Shown piece after piece: positions 17,709 through 24,784 of a DNA stretch of 42,073 nt. A program made the translations under genes and the position numbers. The stretch comes from Desulfobacula sp. (GTDB taxonomy: Bacteria > Desulfobacterota > Desulfobacteria > Desulfobacterales > Desulfobacteraceae), in the NCBI RefSeq assembly GCF_030611305.1, contig NZ_JAUWQB010000026.1, positions 1 through 42,073 of the forward strand. Reading direction: 5' to 3'. The notes below the pieces were generated by a model. It was not told the origin of the DNA. It saw only the letters and a list, made by a program, of their open reading frames with translations, and made no database searches. How positions within the stretch are numbered: the stretch's first letter is position 1; each line of letters starts with the position of its first letter.

Positions 17709-17780
17709 CGCTCACATAAATTGAGACAGCTTCGCTCACATAAATTGAGACAGCTTCGCTCTGATAAATTGAGGCGTTCG
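17709..17780. repeat. Three tandem 24-bp repeats
   Basis: Two identical units starting CGCTCACATAAATTGAG (17709-17732 and 17733-17756) and a third, degenerate unit (17757-17780). They may be transposase-binding repeats from the end of a lost element, since mobile-element debris follows. No transposase gene is visible. Confidence 0.7.
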
Positions 17781-17866
17781 TTCACAGCACAATCCATTAA
17801 GAAACCATTTTTTCCCCAAGTAGTATTTTTAAAAAATTTGGCAGGGTAGCCGAACAATGGAGGAGT

Positions 17867-18073
17867 TTAAAGAAAAGATGCTTGAAGTACGTCATTCCAA
17901 TCATGTTTTGATGGACGAAGTCTTTTGATTGAAGGGTATCGGTTGATCATTTTATTTGTCATAGTATCGCCGGTTTTATCAGCATCAAAACCACAGTAAA
18001 TTTTGCAACCGTTTATGATAAAATTTTGCAACCATGCTGGATTATCTGTTATGAGGTATTGCGTAACCAGCAA
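17867..18073 (-). pseudogene. Fragment of a Toprim-domain mobile-element protein (DUF3991/primase-like)
   Basis: The 68-codon frame reads NFIINGCKIYCGFDADKTGD, then the RLRPSKHDWNDVL segment. FDADKTGD is the DxD motif of a Toprim fold, and the terminal HDWNDVL is typical of Toprim/DUF3991 proteins of plasmids and integrative elements. Such proteins are normally several hundred residues; here only the C-terminal part is left, and no good start or ribosome binding site is present. It marks the right side of the inserted block as mobile-element derived. The family name rests on motif reading only. Confidence 0.6.
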
Positions 18074-18321
18074 CAGTTTTTTGTCATCTTTTTGAGGGAG
18101 TTTTAATCTTTGTTTTATAGGAGTCTCTTGCAGAAAAAAAATAATTTATATTTTTAGAATTAACAAGGGTTAATAATTGATGAAAAGCTGCAAGAGAAGC
18201 AGCTTTATGAGAAAATTATCACAGATTTGGTTTGAAGAACAAGAGGTTTTTTTCCCTTTTATTGAAAAACAGGTTGAAGAACGAACCGCTTACAAGGAAA
18301 TTAAAACACCTGGTAACCACT
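18074..18321. other. Degraded sequence at the right junction
   Basis: Broken coding-like sequence on the plus strand. One frame gives DEKLQEKQLYEKIITDLV and a stop at about 18237; a shifted frame continues EEQEVFFPFIEKQVEERTAY and on into the repeat. It looks like the decayed end of an unidentified gene. The open frame from 18232 that runs into the rel fragment is an accidental fusion and not a gene. Confidence 0.45.
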
Positions 18322-18519
18322 TTAGCAGATATTGCCTCGGTGATCAGCAAAAATAAATCAAATATCTTAAACGCAAAGACTGAAACCCAGGAAACAGGAT
18401 TGGCGCTGTTGTATTTTACCGTCCTGGTTGAAAGTTCTGATCAGCTTCGAAAAATTATGTCTGATATCAGAATAGTTAAAAAAGTAATTGATGTCAAACG
18501 GATCATCCGCGCCGAATAA
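18322..18519 (+). pseudogene. Truncated rel: last 65 codons (ACT domain end)
   Basis: From 18322 the frame matches the C-terminal ACT segment of the Rel at 35-2188 (LADIASVIS, AKTETQETG, LVESSDQLRKIMS, DVKRIIR), with about 13 amino-acid differences and no stop before the natural end. All catalytic domains are missing and homology begins abruptly at 18322. The changes are mostly conservative, which suggests a functional relative as source more than long decay in place. Confidence 0.92.
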
Positions 18520-18538
18520 ATCACAGTACAAAAATAAA

Positions 18539-18573
18539 GGTTCGGGCTGTCTTATATTTAAACTGCCCGAACC
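18539..18573. terminator. rpmB terminator (right copy of the intergenic hairpin)
   Basis: Same stem GGTTCGGGC / GCCCGAACC as at 2208-2242, followed on the minus strand by a T-rich tail. It lies 41 bases after the rpmB stop. Confidence 0.7.
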
Positions 18574-18614
18574 AGAATATTTGTATCATTGAAATAATGT
18601 AACAGAGAAGCGGT

Positions 18615-18809
18615 TTAGGACGCTTTAATTACTTTTCCTGCTTTAATACAACTCGTGCATACATCTATTTTTCTAACACAACCTTGTTTAATAACTGCAC
18701 GAACTCTTTGAAGGTTAGGATTAAATTTTCTCTTATTCAGGTTGTGGGCATGACTGACATTATTGCCAACCATTGGCTTTTTTCCGCAAATTGCACATTC
18801 TTTCGACAT
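18615..18809 (-). CDS. rpmB: 50S ribosomal protein L28
   Basis: Large-subunit ribosomal protein, 64 aa, a normal bacterial L28 length. The start [23 protein letters not shown] and the core [13 protein letters not shown] are diagnostic. The zinc-ribbon cysteines C5, C8, C48 and C51 (CAIC, CTSC) are present, so this is the zinc-binding form. AGGAG lies 6-10 bases before the ATG. It is the only complete rpmB; the truncated copy at 2284-2386 shares its last 33 codons. Confidence 0.97.
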   Translation of the reverse strand: MSKECAICGKKPMVGNNVSHAHNLNKRKFNPNLQRVRAVIKQGCVRKIDVCTSCIKAGKVIKAS

Positions 18810-18893
18810 TTTTATACTCCTAAAGCAAAAATCTTTTTAAACAAAAATTACCTGGGATTGATACAGCAAAAATAAATAAAAGTAAAGAAAATT

Positions 18894-19544
18894 TTAAATT
18901 TTGTTTGCCAATGCCCGGCACTTAGGGATTTTATTCAATGCTTCTTTGCTTTCTTTTGAACCCGGATAGTTCTCGACAAGATACTCATATCTTTTCAACG
19001 CAGCCTTATATCGTTTTGTTTTGTAATAGAAATTGGCCACATAGAGTTCATGTCCTGAAAGGTTTTCCATACAGTTTTTAATATTTTCCTTTGCCTTCTG
19101 GGCATACTCACTTTCAGGGTGTTGGTCAATAAGGCGGTTAAACTGAGTCAGGCTGTTTTTAGCAGGGGTGTGGTCCCTGTCTATCGTATCAATCTGGTTA
19201 AACCAGCAAAGCCCGGTCTGGTAAATAACATAGGGAATAGCTTCATTTCTTGGGTGCATTTTTTCAAATTCTTCATAGGCGATCATTGCTTCGTCATACT
19301 CTTCAAGATGATAATGGGAATCAGCAATTTTTAGCTCAGCTAAAATAGCGTACTTGCTGAACGGATACCAATCCTTCAAGTCTGTATAGGCTTTTACCGC
19401 AGTTTTATAGTCTCCTGAAACAAAGGCAGAAGACCCTTCTGAAACAAGCTCGCCGGCATTTTTTTCCATTTCATGTGACGTTTCAAACCACGAGCACCCG
19501 GAAAGTAGTAAAACAATCGCAAAGAACAAAAATAGTTTTTTCAT
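18894..19544 (-). CDS. bamD: Outer membrane assembly lipoprotein BamD
   Basis: Lipoprotein component of the BAM complex that inserts beta-barrel proteins in the outer membrane. The 216 residues begin with a lipoprotein signal peptide and lipobox LLSGC (cysteine at 17), then tetratricopeptide-like repeats (EGSSAFVSGDYKTAVKAYTDL, ADSHYHLEEYDEAMIAYEEF, NFYYKTKRYKAALKRYEYL). The WYPFSKYA and HPRNEAIPYVIYQTGLC segments are typical of BamD. It is a little shorter than E. coli BamD (245 aa). It starts two bases after the trxB stop, so it shares a transcript with the thioredoxin genes. Confidence 0.9.
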   Translation of the reverse strand: MKKLFLFFAIVLLLSGCSWFETSHEMEKNAGELVSEGSSAFVSGDYKTAVKAYTDLKDWYPFSKYAILAELKIADSHYHLEEYDEAMIAYEEFEKMHPRNEAIPYVIYQTGLCWFNQIDTIDRDHTPAKNSLTQFNRLIDQHPESEYAQKAKENIKNCMENLSGHELYVANFYYKTKRYKAALKRYEYLVENYPGSKESKEALNKIPKCRALANKI

Positions 19545-19546
19545 AA

Positions 19547-20467
19547 TTATAGGTTCCCAATAAAATGTTCTGCAGAAACAGCAGCAATAGCAGCGTCCCC
19601 TACTGCAGTTGCTATCTGTCTTAATGGGGTATCTCTTACATCACCGACAGCATATACGCCGGGAACAGATGTTTGCATTTTTGCATCAGATCGAATAAAT
19701 CCAAATTCATCTGTTTCAACGGCATCATTCAAAAAAGAGGTGTTGGGTAAAATACCGACCCATATAAAACAGCCGTCCGCTTTTATGGTTTTTTCTTCAT
19801 TGGTTTTTACATTTTTTACCTTGACACCCTCCACACCGAAGAAGCCTTCTACACCAGTTGGAATACTGTCCCAAACAAATTCAATCTTATCATTTTCAAA
19901 GGCCCGTTCCTGAAGTATTTTTGTGGCTCGGAGCTCATCTCTTCTGTGAACCAGATAGACTTTTTTAGCAAATTTTGTCAGATATATGGCCTCTTGTACA
20001 GCCGTATCTCCTCCGCCAATAGCAACAATAGTTTTATCCTTAAAAAAAGGAGCATCACATGTGGCACAAAAAGAAATGCCCTTTCCCATGAATTTGTCTT
20101 CGCCGATACCAAGTGTTCTCGGGGATGCACCGGATGCAATGATAAGACTTTTGGCCGTGATACTCCTGTCTTTTAGAACGATTTCTTTTAATTCCCCGGA
20201 AAGATTGAGGGAATGAACCTCTGCTGTTTCAATTTTCAATCCCAGTTCTTCAGCCTGGATTTTCATTTTTTCAGCAAGATCAAACCCTGAAATGCCTTCG
20301 GGAAAACCAGGATAATTTTCTATCCAGTCGGTCACCAGGATCTGACCACCTGGTACGACTTTTTCCAATAGCAGGACATTCATCCTTGCCCTGGCGGCAT
20401 AGATTCCTGCTGTCAGACCGGCAGGACCTGCACCAATAATTACAAGATCATGGTCAGTCGTTGTCAT
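19547..20467 (-). CDS. trxB: Thioredoxin-disulfide reductase
   Basis: Flavoprotein that reduces thioredoxin with NADPH. The 306 residues show FAD-binding GAGPAGLTAGIYAAR at 12-26, the redox pair C134-x2-C137 in SFCATCDAPFF, NADPH-binding GGGDTAVQEA with HRRDELRA, and the C-terminal FAD motif VYAVGDVRD. All catalytic parts are intact. The gene follows trxA by 12 bases with an AAGGAGAGG ribosome binding site in the gap. Confidence 0.97.
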   Translation of the reverse strand: MTTTDHDLVIIGAGPAGLTAGIYAARARMNVLLLEKVVPGGQILVTDWIENYPGFPEGISGFDLAEKMKIQAEELGLKIETAEVHSLNLSGELKEIVLKDRSITAKSLIIASGASPRTLGIGEDKFMGKGISFCATCDAPFFKDKTIVAIGGGDTAVQEAIYLTKFAKKVYLVHRRDELRATKILQERAFENDKIEFVWDSIPTGVEGFFGVEGVKVKNVKTNEEKTIKADGCFIWVGILPNTSFLNDAVETDEFGFIRSDAKMQTSVPGVYAVGDVRDTPLRQIATAVGDAAIAAVSAEHFIGNL

Positions 20468-20479
20468 TATAACCTCTCC

Positions 20480-20806
20480 TTAAAGGACGCCCTTGATAGT
20501 TTCCTCAAGTTTTTCTTTGGCAACCATTCCGGTGATCTGATCTGCTATTTCTCCATTTTTAAAGAAAATCAGCGTAGGAATTGCCTGAACACCATATTTG
20601 CTGGGGCTGATCGGATTTTCATCAACATTTATTTTTACAAATGTCATTTTATTGCCATATTCTTTTTCAAGGGCATCAACGGTCGGGGCAATGGCTTTAC
20701 AAGGACCACACCAGGGTGCCCAGAAATCTACCATTACAGGCTTATCTGATTTGAGAACTTTATCCTCAAAGGAATCATCATCAAGTTCAATTATATTTTG
20801 TGTCAT
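20480..20806 (-). CDS. trxA: Thioredoxin
   Basis: Small redox protein, 108 aa, with the active site WCGPC at 32-36, a preceding VMVDFWAP strand and cis-proline in QAIPTLIFFKNG. It is the substrate of the adjacent TrxB. It is the first gene of the trxA-trxB-bamD transcript; a hairpin at 20907-20953 separates it from the rubrerythrin gene. Confidence 0.97.
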   Translation of the reverse strand: MTQNIIELDDDSFEDKVLKSDKPVMVDFWAPWCGPCKAIAPTVDALEKEYGNKMTFVKINVDENPISPSKYGVQAIPTLIFFKNGEIADQITGMVAKEKLEETIKGVL

Positions 20807-20906
20807 GGCAACCGTCCTAAATTTATGTTTATGGTTTAAAAAATATCCTGTAAATATATGTTCTTATTCATTCTTTGTCAATTAATCAAATGCTGTCTGA
20901 ATAAAT

Positions 20907-20953
20907 AAGGGGCAAACGCTTTTGATGATTTAATAAAAGCTGTTTTACCCCTT
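20907..20953 (-). terminator. Long imperfect hairpin downstream of rubrerythrin
   Basis: AAGGGG (20907-20912) with CCCCTT (20948-20953), extended inward by GCTTTT / AAAAGC around an A/T-rich loop. It lies 29 bases after the rubrerythrin stop and probably ends the aro-rubrerythrin transcript. Confidence 0.5.
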
Positions 20954-20981
20954 AAATTCGTATTGGCAAGTATATTAAATT

Positions 20982-21557
20982 TTACCAGTTTTCAGCCAGC
21001 AGCTCAAAATGAGCCTGTGGATGGACACAAGCCGGGCACATTTCAATGGCCTCTTCTCCTTCATGGACATACCCGCAGTTTCTGCATCTCCATTTTGTGC
21101 TGCCCTGTTTTTTAAATACCATTCCCGTTTCAATATTGACAGCCAGGTCGGTATATCTTTTTTCATGTTGTTTTTCTGCAACAGCAATCATTTCAAATAC
21201 CATGGCAATGGCATCAAAGCCTTCTTTCCTGGCAGTTGCGGCAAAATCAGGATACATTTCTGTCCATTCATATTCCTCTCCTGCTGCTGCCGCTTTGAGA
21301 TTTTCAAGAGTTGTTCCGATCACACCTGCGGGGAATGCACCTGTAATCTCAATTTCTCCGCCTTCAAGAAATTTGAAAAATCGTTTAGCATGTTCTTTTT
21401 CCTGGTTGGCGGTCTCTGTAAAAATATCAGAAATTTGAACAAAGCCTTCCTTTTTCGCCGCACTGGCAAAATAAGTATACCGGTTTCTTGCCTGGGACTC
21501 ACCAACAAATGCGGTTAACAGATTTTTTTCCGTTTGGGTTCCTTTTACGCTTGCCAT
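20982..21557 (-). CDS. rbr: Rubrerythrin
   Basis: Non-heme di-iron peroxidase that protects anaerobes from hydrogen peroxide. The 191 residues combine a ferritin-like four-helix domain carrying the iron-ligand glutamates (GESQARNRYTYFA, ANQEKEHAKRFF, EEYEWTEMYPDFAATARKEG, AVAEKQHEKRY) with a C-terminal rubredoxin-like centre (CRNC at about 158-161 and CPAC near 174-177). GGAGGGAAAAATT lies before the ATG. It follows aroB by 18 bases, so it may be read from the aroF promoter, an unusual neighbour for shikimate genes. Confidence 0.96.
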   Translation of the reverse strand: MASVKGTQTEKNLLTAFVGESQARNRYTYFASAAKKEGFVQISDIFTETANQEKEHAKRFFKFLEGGEIEITGAFPAGVIGTTLENLKAAAAGEEYEWTEMYPDFAATARKEGFDAIAMVFEMIAVAEKQHEKRYTDLAVNIETGMVFKKQGSTKWRCRNCGYVHEGEEAIEMCPACVHPQAHFELLAENW

Positions 21558-21575
21558 AATTTTTCCCTCCTTTTA

Positions 21576-22607
21576 TTATTTAAAGGCCGATGTTATGAAT
21601 TCATTCATTTCATCAAAGCTGATTTTTTCAACCCGTGCTCTTCCAATTTTTTCAAGGAAAATGTAAAAAAGGTCGTTGCCCTGTTTTTTTTTGTCTTTTC
21701 CGGCAGCGCTGATGATTTTTTTTGCATTATAATCAAGGGTTACTGGCAGATTAAGATCATTTAAGAGTGAACGGATTCTTGAAACATCTCCCTGGTTTAT
21801 CAGATGCCTGGCCTGTGAAAATATGGCAGCAGCCACCATTCCCAGGGCGACAGCCCTTCCGTGGCCTGCTTTTTCAATTTTTTCAATGGCATGGCCAATC
21901 GTGTGACCGAAATTGAGTTTTCTTCTTTCGCCAGATTCTTTTTCATCCTGCTGGACCAATTGGGATTTGATTCTTAAGGAATCTGCGACAAGTCTGAAAA
22001 TGGTGTCATAATCAAGGGCAAGGGCTTTTTGTTTATTATTTTCGATAAAATTAAACATGTCGGTATCTGAAATCAGTGCGTGTTTGACGATTTCAGCAAG
22101 CCCGTTTGAAATTTCTTTTTTGGGCAGGGTGTTTAAAAGATCAAGATCACAAATGACAAACTCGGGCTGGTTAAAGACCCCCACCATATTTTTATAGGAA
22201 TCCAGGTTAACCCCGTTCTTTCCGCCAATACTGGCATCAACCTGGGACAAAAGAGAGGTGGATACAAACCCGAAGTTTATTCCCCTTAAAAAGGTAGAGG
22301 CTGCAAATCCCGTAATATCACAGACAATACCACCGCCGATTCCCACAATAAAGCTTGAGCGGTCACAGGAATGATGAACAAGTTTTTTAAATATGGTTTC
22401 AATAGTGGCAAGGGTTTTAATACCTTCTCCAGTTCCAATGGTGATGACGGGAACATTTGGAAAATCTTTTTGATAATATTTTTTTATATTTTCATCTGTG
22501 ATGATAATGGTTTGGGAGTCAGGCAGATAATTTTCCAGGTTTTTAAGGCTTTCTCCTACATAGATGGAAGAAAGCTTTGACCGGCCTTTAACATGGAATA
22601 TTTCCAT
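21576..22607 (-). CDS. aroB: 3-dehydroquinate synthase
   Basis: Second shikimate-pathway enzyme: converts DAHP to 3-dehydroquinate with NAD and a divalent metal. The 343 residues carry the NAD-binding GGGIVCDITGFAASTFLRGI, the substrate stretch QVDASIGGKNGVNL near 165-178, the NGLAEIVKHALI segment, and the metal ligands including LNFGHTIGHAIE. It begins two bases after the aroF stop, so the two first shikimate genes are tightly linked and share the aroF attenuator. Confidence 0.95.
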   Translation of the reverse strand: MEIFHVKGRSKLSSIYVGESLKNLENYLPDSQTIIITDENIKKYYQKDFPNVPVITIGTGEGIKTLATIETIFKKLVHHSCDRSSFIVGIGGGIVCDITGFAASTFLRGINFGFVSTSLLSQVDASIGGKNGVNLDSYKNMVGVFNQPEFVICDLDLLNTLPKKEISNGLAEIVKHALISDTDMFNFIENNKQKALALDYDTIFRLVADSLRIKSQLVQQDEKESGERRKLNFGHTIGHAIEKIEKAGHGRAVALGMVAAAIFSQARHLINQGDVSRIRSLLNDLNLPVTLDYNAKKIISAAGKDKKKQGNDLFYIFLEKIGRARVEKISFDEMNEFITSAFK

Positions 22608-22609
22608 TA

Positions 22610-23617
22610 TTATTTCCCAACAATTGCATGGATGGCGTTCATTTTTTCCATAGCTGCAAAAAACTGATGGGGATATAAAGACTGTGCACCATCGCTCAAG
22701 GCGTCTTCCGGATGATTGTGAACTTCAATCATCACCCCATCCGCACCTAACGCTGCTGAAGCATAAGCAAGGGGTATGACCTGGTCCCTGACACCGGCTG
22801 CATGGCTGGGATCAACAATGATGGGAAGATGGCTTTCTTTTTTAACTGCCGGTACAACAGAAAGGTCTAAGGTGTTTCGGCTGTGTCTTACAAAGGTTCT
22901 TACGCCTCTTTCACAAAGAATGACATTGCTGTTGCCTTCTTCCATGATATATTCAGCCGCCATGAGCCACTCCTGAAGCATGGCTGACATCCCTCTTTTT
23001 AAAATTACAGGTCTTTTTGATTTTCCGGCACGTCTTAAAAGACTGAAGTTCTGCATGTTTCTGGTGCCGATCTGGACAACATCAGCATATTCTTCAACCA
23101 GATCAAAATTTTCAACATCCATGACTTCGGTTACAACGGGCAACCCTGTTTCTTCCCGTACTTTTGCTAAAAATTTAAGGCCTTGTTTCCCAAGCCCTTG
23201 AAAAGAATAAGGAGAGGTCCTGGGCTTAAACGCACCTCCTCTAAATAATTTTGCACCGGCCTCTTTAATAGATTTTGCAATAGACATGACCTGTTCTTCG
23301 CTTTCAACAGCACAGGGGCCGGCAACTACGGGAAAGCTTCCATTGCCGAAAACAGCATCACCAACTTTAATGTGGGTGTTTTCCTGCTTAAACTCCCGGC
23401 TGACAAGTTTATACGGTTTTGTCACCGGAATAACCTCCTTTACACCGTCAAGCCCTAAAAAATGGGTGGCATCGACAGAACCCTTATTGTGCAGAATTCC
23501 GATGGATACCCTGTCTCCTCCGGGTATGGGGCGAGCGGTGTAACCTCTTTTTTCAATTGCGTTTACCGCAGCTTGAATTTTTTCTTCACTTGTGCCTTTT
23601 TCCATTACTACTAACAT
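22610..23617 (-). CDS. aroF: DAHP synthase (3-deoxy-7-phosphoheptulonate synthase), type I-beta
   Basis: First step of aromatic amino-acid biosynthesis (PEP plus erythrose 4-phosphate). The 335 residues have an N-terminal ferredoxin-like regulatory domain (1-70) followed by the KDO8PS-like barrel, as in Thermotoga-type DAHP synthases. The barrel motifs are GPCAVES near 101, FRGGAFKPRTSPYSFQG, EVMD, LKRGMSA and VDPSHAAG. The ferredoxin-like domain is known in relatives to give feedback control by aromatic amino acids. GGAGGGAAACA precedes ATG. Transcription should be controlled by the leader at 23663-23876, so this enzyme appears to be regulated both as protein and as RNA. Confidence 0.95.
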   Translation of the reverse strand: MLVVMEKGTSEEKIQAAVNAIEKRGYTARPIPGGDRVSIGILHNKGSVDATHFLGLDGVKEVIPVTKPYKLVSREFKQENTHIKVGDAVFGNGSFPVVAGPCAVESEEQVMSIAKSIKEAGAKLFRGGAFKPRTSPYSFQGLGKQGLKFLAKVREETGLPVVTEVMDVENFDLVEEYADVVQIGTRNMQNFSLLRRAGKSKRPVILKRGMSAMLQEWLMAAEYIMEEGNSNVILCERGVRTFVRHSRNTLDLSVVPAVKKESHLPIIVDPSHAAGVRDQVIPLAYASAALGADGVMIEVHNHPEDALSDGAQSLYPHQFFAAMEKMNAIHAIVGK

Positions 23618-23662
23618 TGTTTCCCTCCATTTGATTTTGTATCAGTATTCAACCCTTTGAGC

Positions 23663-23691
23663 AATAAAAAAGGCTATAAGTTTCTACAGCC
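23663..23691 (-). terminator. Second hairpin with T-run in the aroF leader
   Basis: Minus-strand stem GGCTGTA (23691-23685) / TATAGCC (23678-23672), with one G.U pair, followed by TTTTTT and more T (23671-23663). It lies 45 bases before aroF and is a tandem terminator after the 3:4 hairpin. Confidence 0.6.
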
Positions 23692-23701
23692 CTAAAATAG
23701 G

Positions 23702-23822
23702 AAAAAGCTGCAATGTTTGCCTGCAGCCTTTTTGTTTTAAGTTATGGTTCTGTTTTTTAAGTTAGACCGCTGCTACAGGTGTTTTTGCGCCACCATCGCC
23801 AAAGTGGGAAACCTGCCGCAGC
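23702..23822 (-). promoter_or_regulatory. trp-type transcription attenuator upstream of aroF
   Basis: Four RNA segments on the minus strand. Segment 1, GCTGCGGCAGG (23822-23812), pairs with segment 2, CCTGTAGCAGC (23779-23769). Segment 2 (CCTGTAGC) also pairs with segment 3, GCTGCAGG (23727-23720), by eight pairs including one G.U. Segment 3 (GCTGCA) pairs with segment 4, TGCAGC (23712-23707), followed by TTTTT. The Trp codons of the leader lie in the 1:2 loop, and the leader stop codon lies just past segment 2. This is the classical mutually exclusive anti-terminator/terminator set. Confidence 0.78.
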
Positions 23823-23876
23823 ACTTTTGCCGGGTTGTTGCCGATTGATTTTTGTTTCTATATACAAGAACAACAT
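23757..23876 (-). CDS. Leader peptide with Trp codons (trpL-like)
   Basis: Short open frame of 39 codons from ATG at 23876 to TAA at 23759-23757. Near its end it reads GFPLWRWWRKNTCSSGLT, with Trp codons at 23801-23799, 23795-23793 and 23792-23790. The bases TGGTGGCGCA are those of the E. coli trp leader (WWR). It should act in cis: ribosomes stall at the Trp codons when charged tRNA-Trp is scarce, free segment 2 and let aroF be transcribed. The start is uncertain: the predicted transcript begins only about five bases before this ATG, there is no ribosome binding site, and the only other in-frame starts are TTG at 23873 and 23867. Confidence 0.68.
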   Translation of the reverse strand: MLFLYIETKINRQQPGKSAAAGFPLWRWWRKNTCSSGLT

Positions 23877-23887
23877 AATGAAAAAAG

Positions 23888-23915
23888 ATTATAAATAATT
23901 AAATTTTTTTGTCAA
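23888..23915 (-). promoter_or_regulatory. Consensus promoter of the aroF leader
   Basis: Perfect TTGACA (23915-23910) and perfect TATAAT (23893-23888), spacer 16, on the minus strand. Transcription should start near 23881. The 328-base gap 23618-23945 is otherwise filled by the leader peptide and attenuator. Confidence 0.75.
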
Positions 23916-24008
23916 TAAAAATAATAAAGATTTTTAAAGTATTGTTTGATTTTAGTTTGCCATCAGGATAGACTTTTGCCGGTTGAAATAAAATTGGCAG
24001 TGAGGAAT

Positions 24009-24659
24009 ATGAAAATCAGGGTAATCATAGCAGATGACCATGCCATTATTCGGGAAGGACTGAAAAACCTTCTTGAAAAAAAGGGGGTGAATGTCATTGA
24101 TATTGCAAAGAATGGCCGTGAAGCCATATCTCTTGCAATAGCGCATCAGCCCGATATTGTGATGATGGATATTTCAATGCCGGATCTCAATGGAGTGGAA
24201 GCAACGGCAGCCATACGACGGGCAGTTCCAAATACTAAGATCATTGCTCTTTCCATGCATTCCAGTAAGAAAATCATAGATAAGATGTTTGCATCCGGTG
24301 CATCGGGATACGTCCTAAAAGAGTCTGCATTTGATGAATTGTATGATGCCATACAGGAAGTCAATAAAGGTAATGTTTATTTAACCCCATCCATTGCCAG
24401 GATGTATGTCGACAGCCAGGGTAATATGGTTAAAGATATCGAGGATATGCCAAAATTCAAAGAAATTTCAAAAAAAGAACGGGAAGTTCTTCAACTGGTT
24501 GCAGAAGGGGAAAAAACCAGGAACATCGCTGAAAAACTGAACGTCAGTATCAAAACAATAGAAACCCATCGCACAAATATCATGAAAAAACTCGGTATTT
24601 TCACTATTGCCGGGCTGACAAAATTTGCAATTAAAGAAGGGATTGTTTTCCTGGAGTAA
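24009..24659 (+). CDS. Response regulator, NarL/LuxR type
   Basis: Two-component DNA-binding regulator. From ATG at 24009 (GAGG just upstream) it has 216 aa. The receiver domain has acidic D9-D10, the phospho-acceptor D54 in VMMDISMPDLNG and the lysine in GYVLKESAF. The C-terminal LuxR helix-turn-helix is ISKKEREVLQLVAEGEKTRNIAEKLNVSIKTIETHRTNIMKKL. The open frame can be extended to 23946, but those 21 residues are not part of the receiver fold. It precedes a histidine kinase by about 125 bases. NarL-type regulators usually pair with HisKA_3 kinases and the neighbour is not of that type, so partnership is not certain. Confidence 0.92.
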   Translation: MKIRVIIADDHAIIREGLKNLLEKKGVNVIDIAKNGREAISLAIAHQPDIVMMDISMPDLNGVEATAAIRRAVPNTKIIALSMHSSKKIIDKMFASGASGYVLKESAFDELYDAIQEVNKGNVYLTPSIARMYVDSQGNMVKDIEDMPKFKEISKKEREVLQLVAEGEKTRNIAEKLNVSIKTIETHRTNIMKKLGIFTIAGLTKFAIKEGIVFLE

Positions 24660-24682
24660 AAAAAGTTTAATTTTTTTGCAAA

Positions 24683-24702
24683 AATCAGGGTTTTCCCTGA
24701 TT
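24683..24702. terminator. Short perfect hairpin after the response regulator
   Basis: AATCAGGG (24683-24690), loop TTTT, CCCTGATT (24695-24702). No T-run follows on the plus strand, so it may only slow transcription between the two regulatory genes. Confidence 0.4.
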
Positions 24703-24784
24703 GAAATACCCTTATCTTTTTACTATATTAAAATTTGTTTGGATTAATAGAGAATATTAATTGGTTATAAGGGAAGGTGCCAAA

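Larger units (their letters stand above)
18322..18717. repeat. Right copy of 396-bp direct repeat
   Basis: Partner of 1991-2386. It contains the truncated rel tail, the hairpin and the C-terminal half of the intact rpmB. The homology ends inside rpmB at 18717, while rpmB itself continues to 18809. Confidence 0.95.

Noticed and set aside
17709-17780. Tandem repeats as a CRISPR array
   Set aside because: The units abut without spacers and only three occur.
17654-17857. 67-codon minus-strand frame with repeated CLNLCERS
   Set aside because: The peptide repetition only reflects the 24-bp DNA tandem repeat; no start signal or protein family is visible.
18232-18519. Open frame of 95 codons ending in a Rel-like ACT segment
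   Set aside because: The N-terminal third comes from unrelated junction sequence, and the rest is the truncated rel copy. It is an accidental fusion without a ribosome binding site.
23702-23876. aroF leader as a T-box or metabolite riboswitch
   Set aside because: No T-box consensus or known aptamer pattern is seen, while Trp codons and three alternative pairings explain the region as a translation-coupled attenuator.
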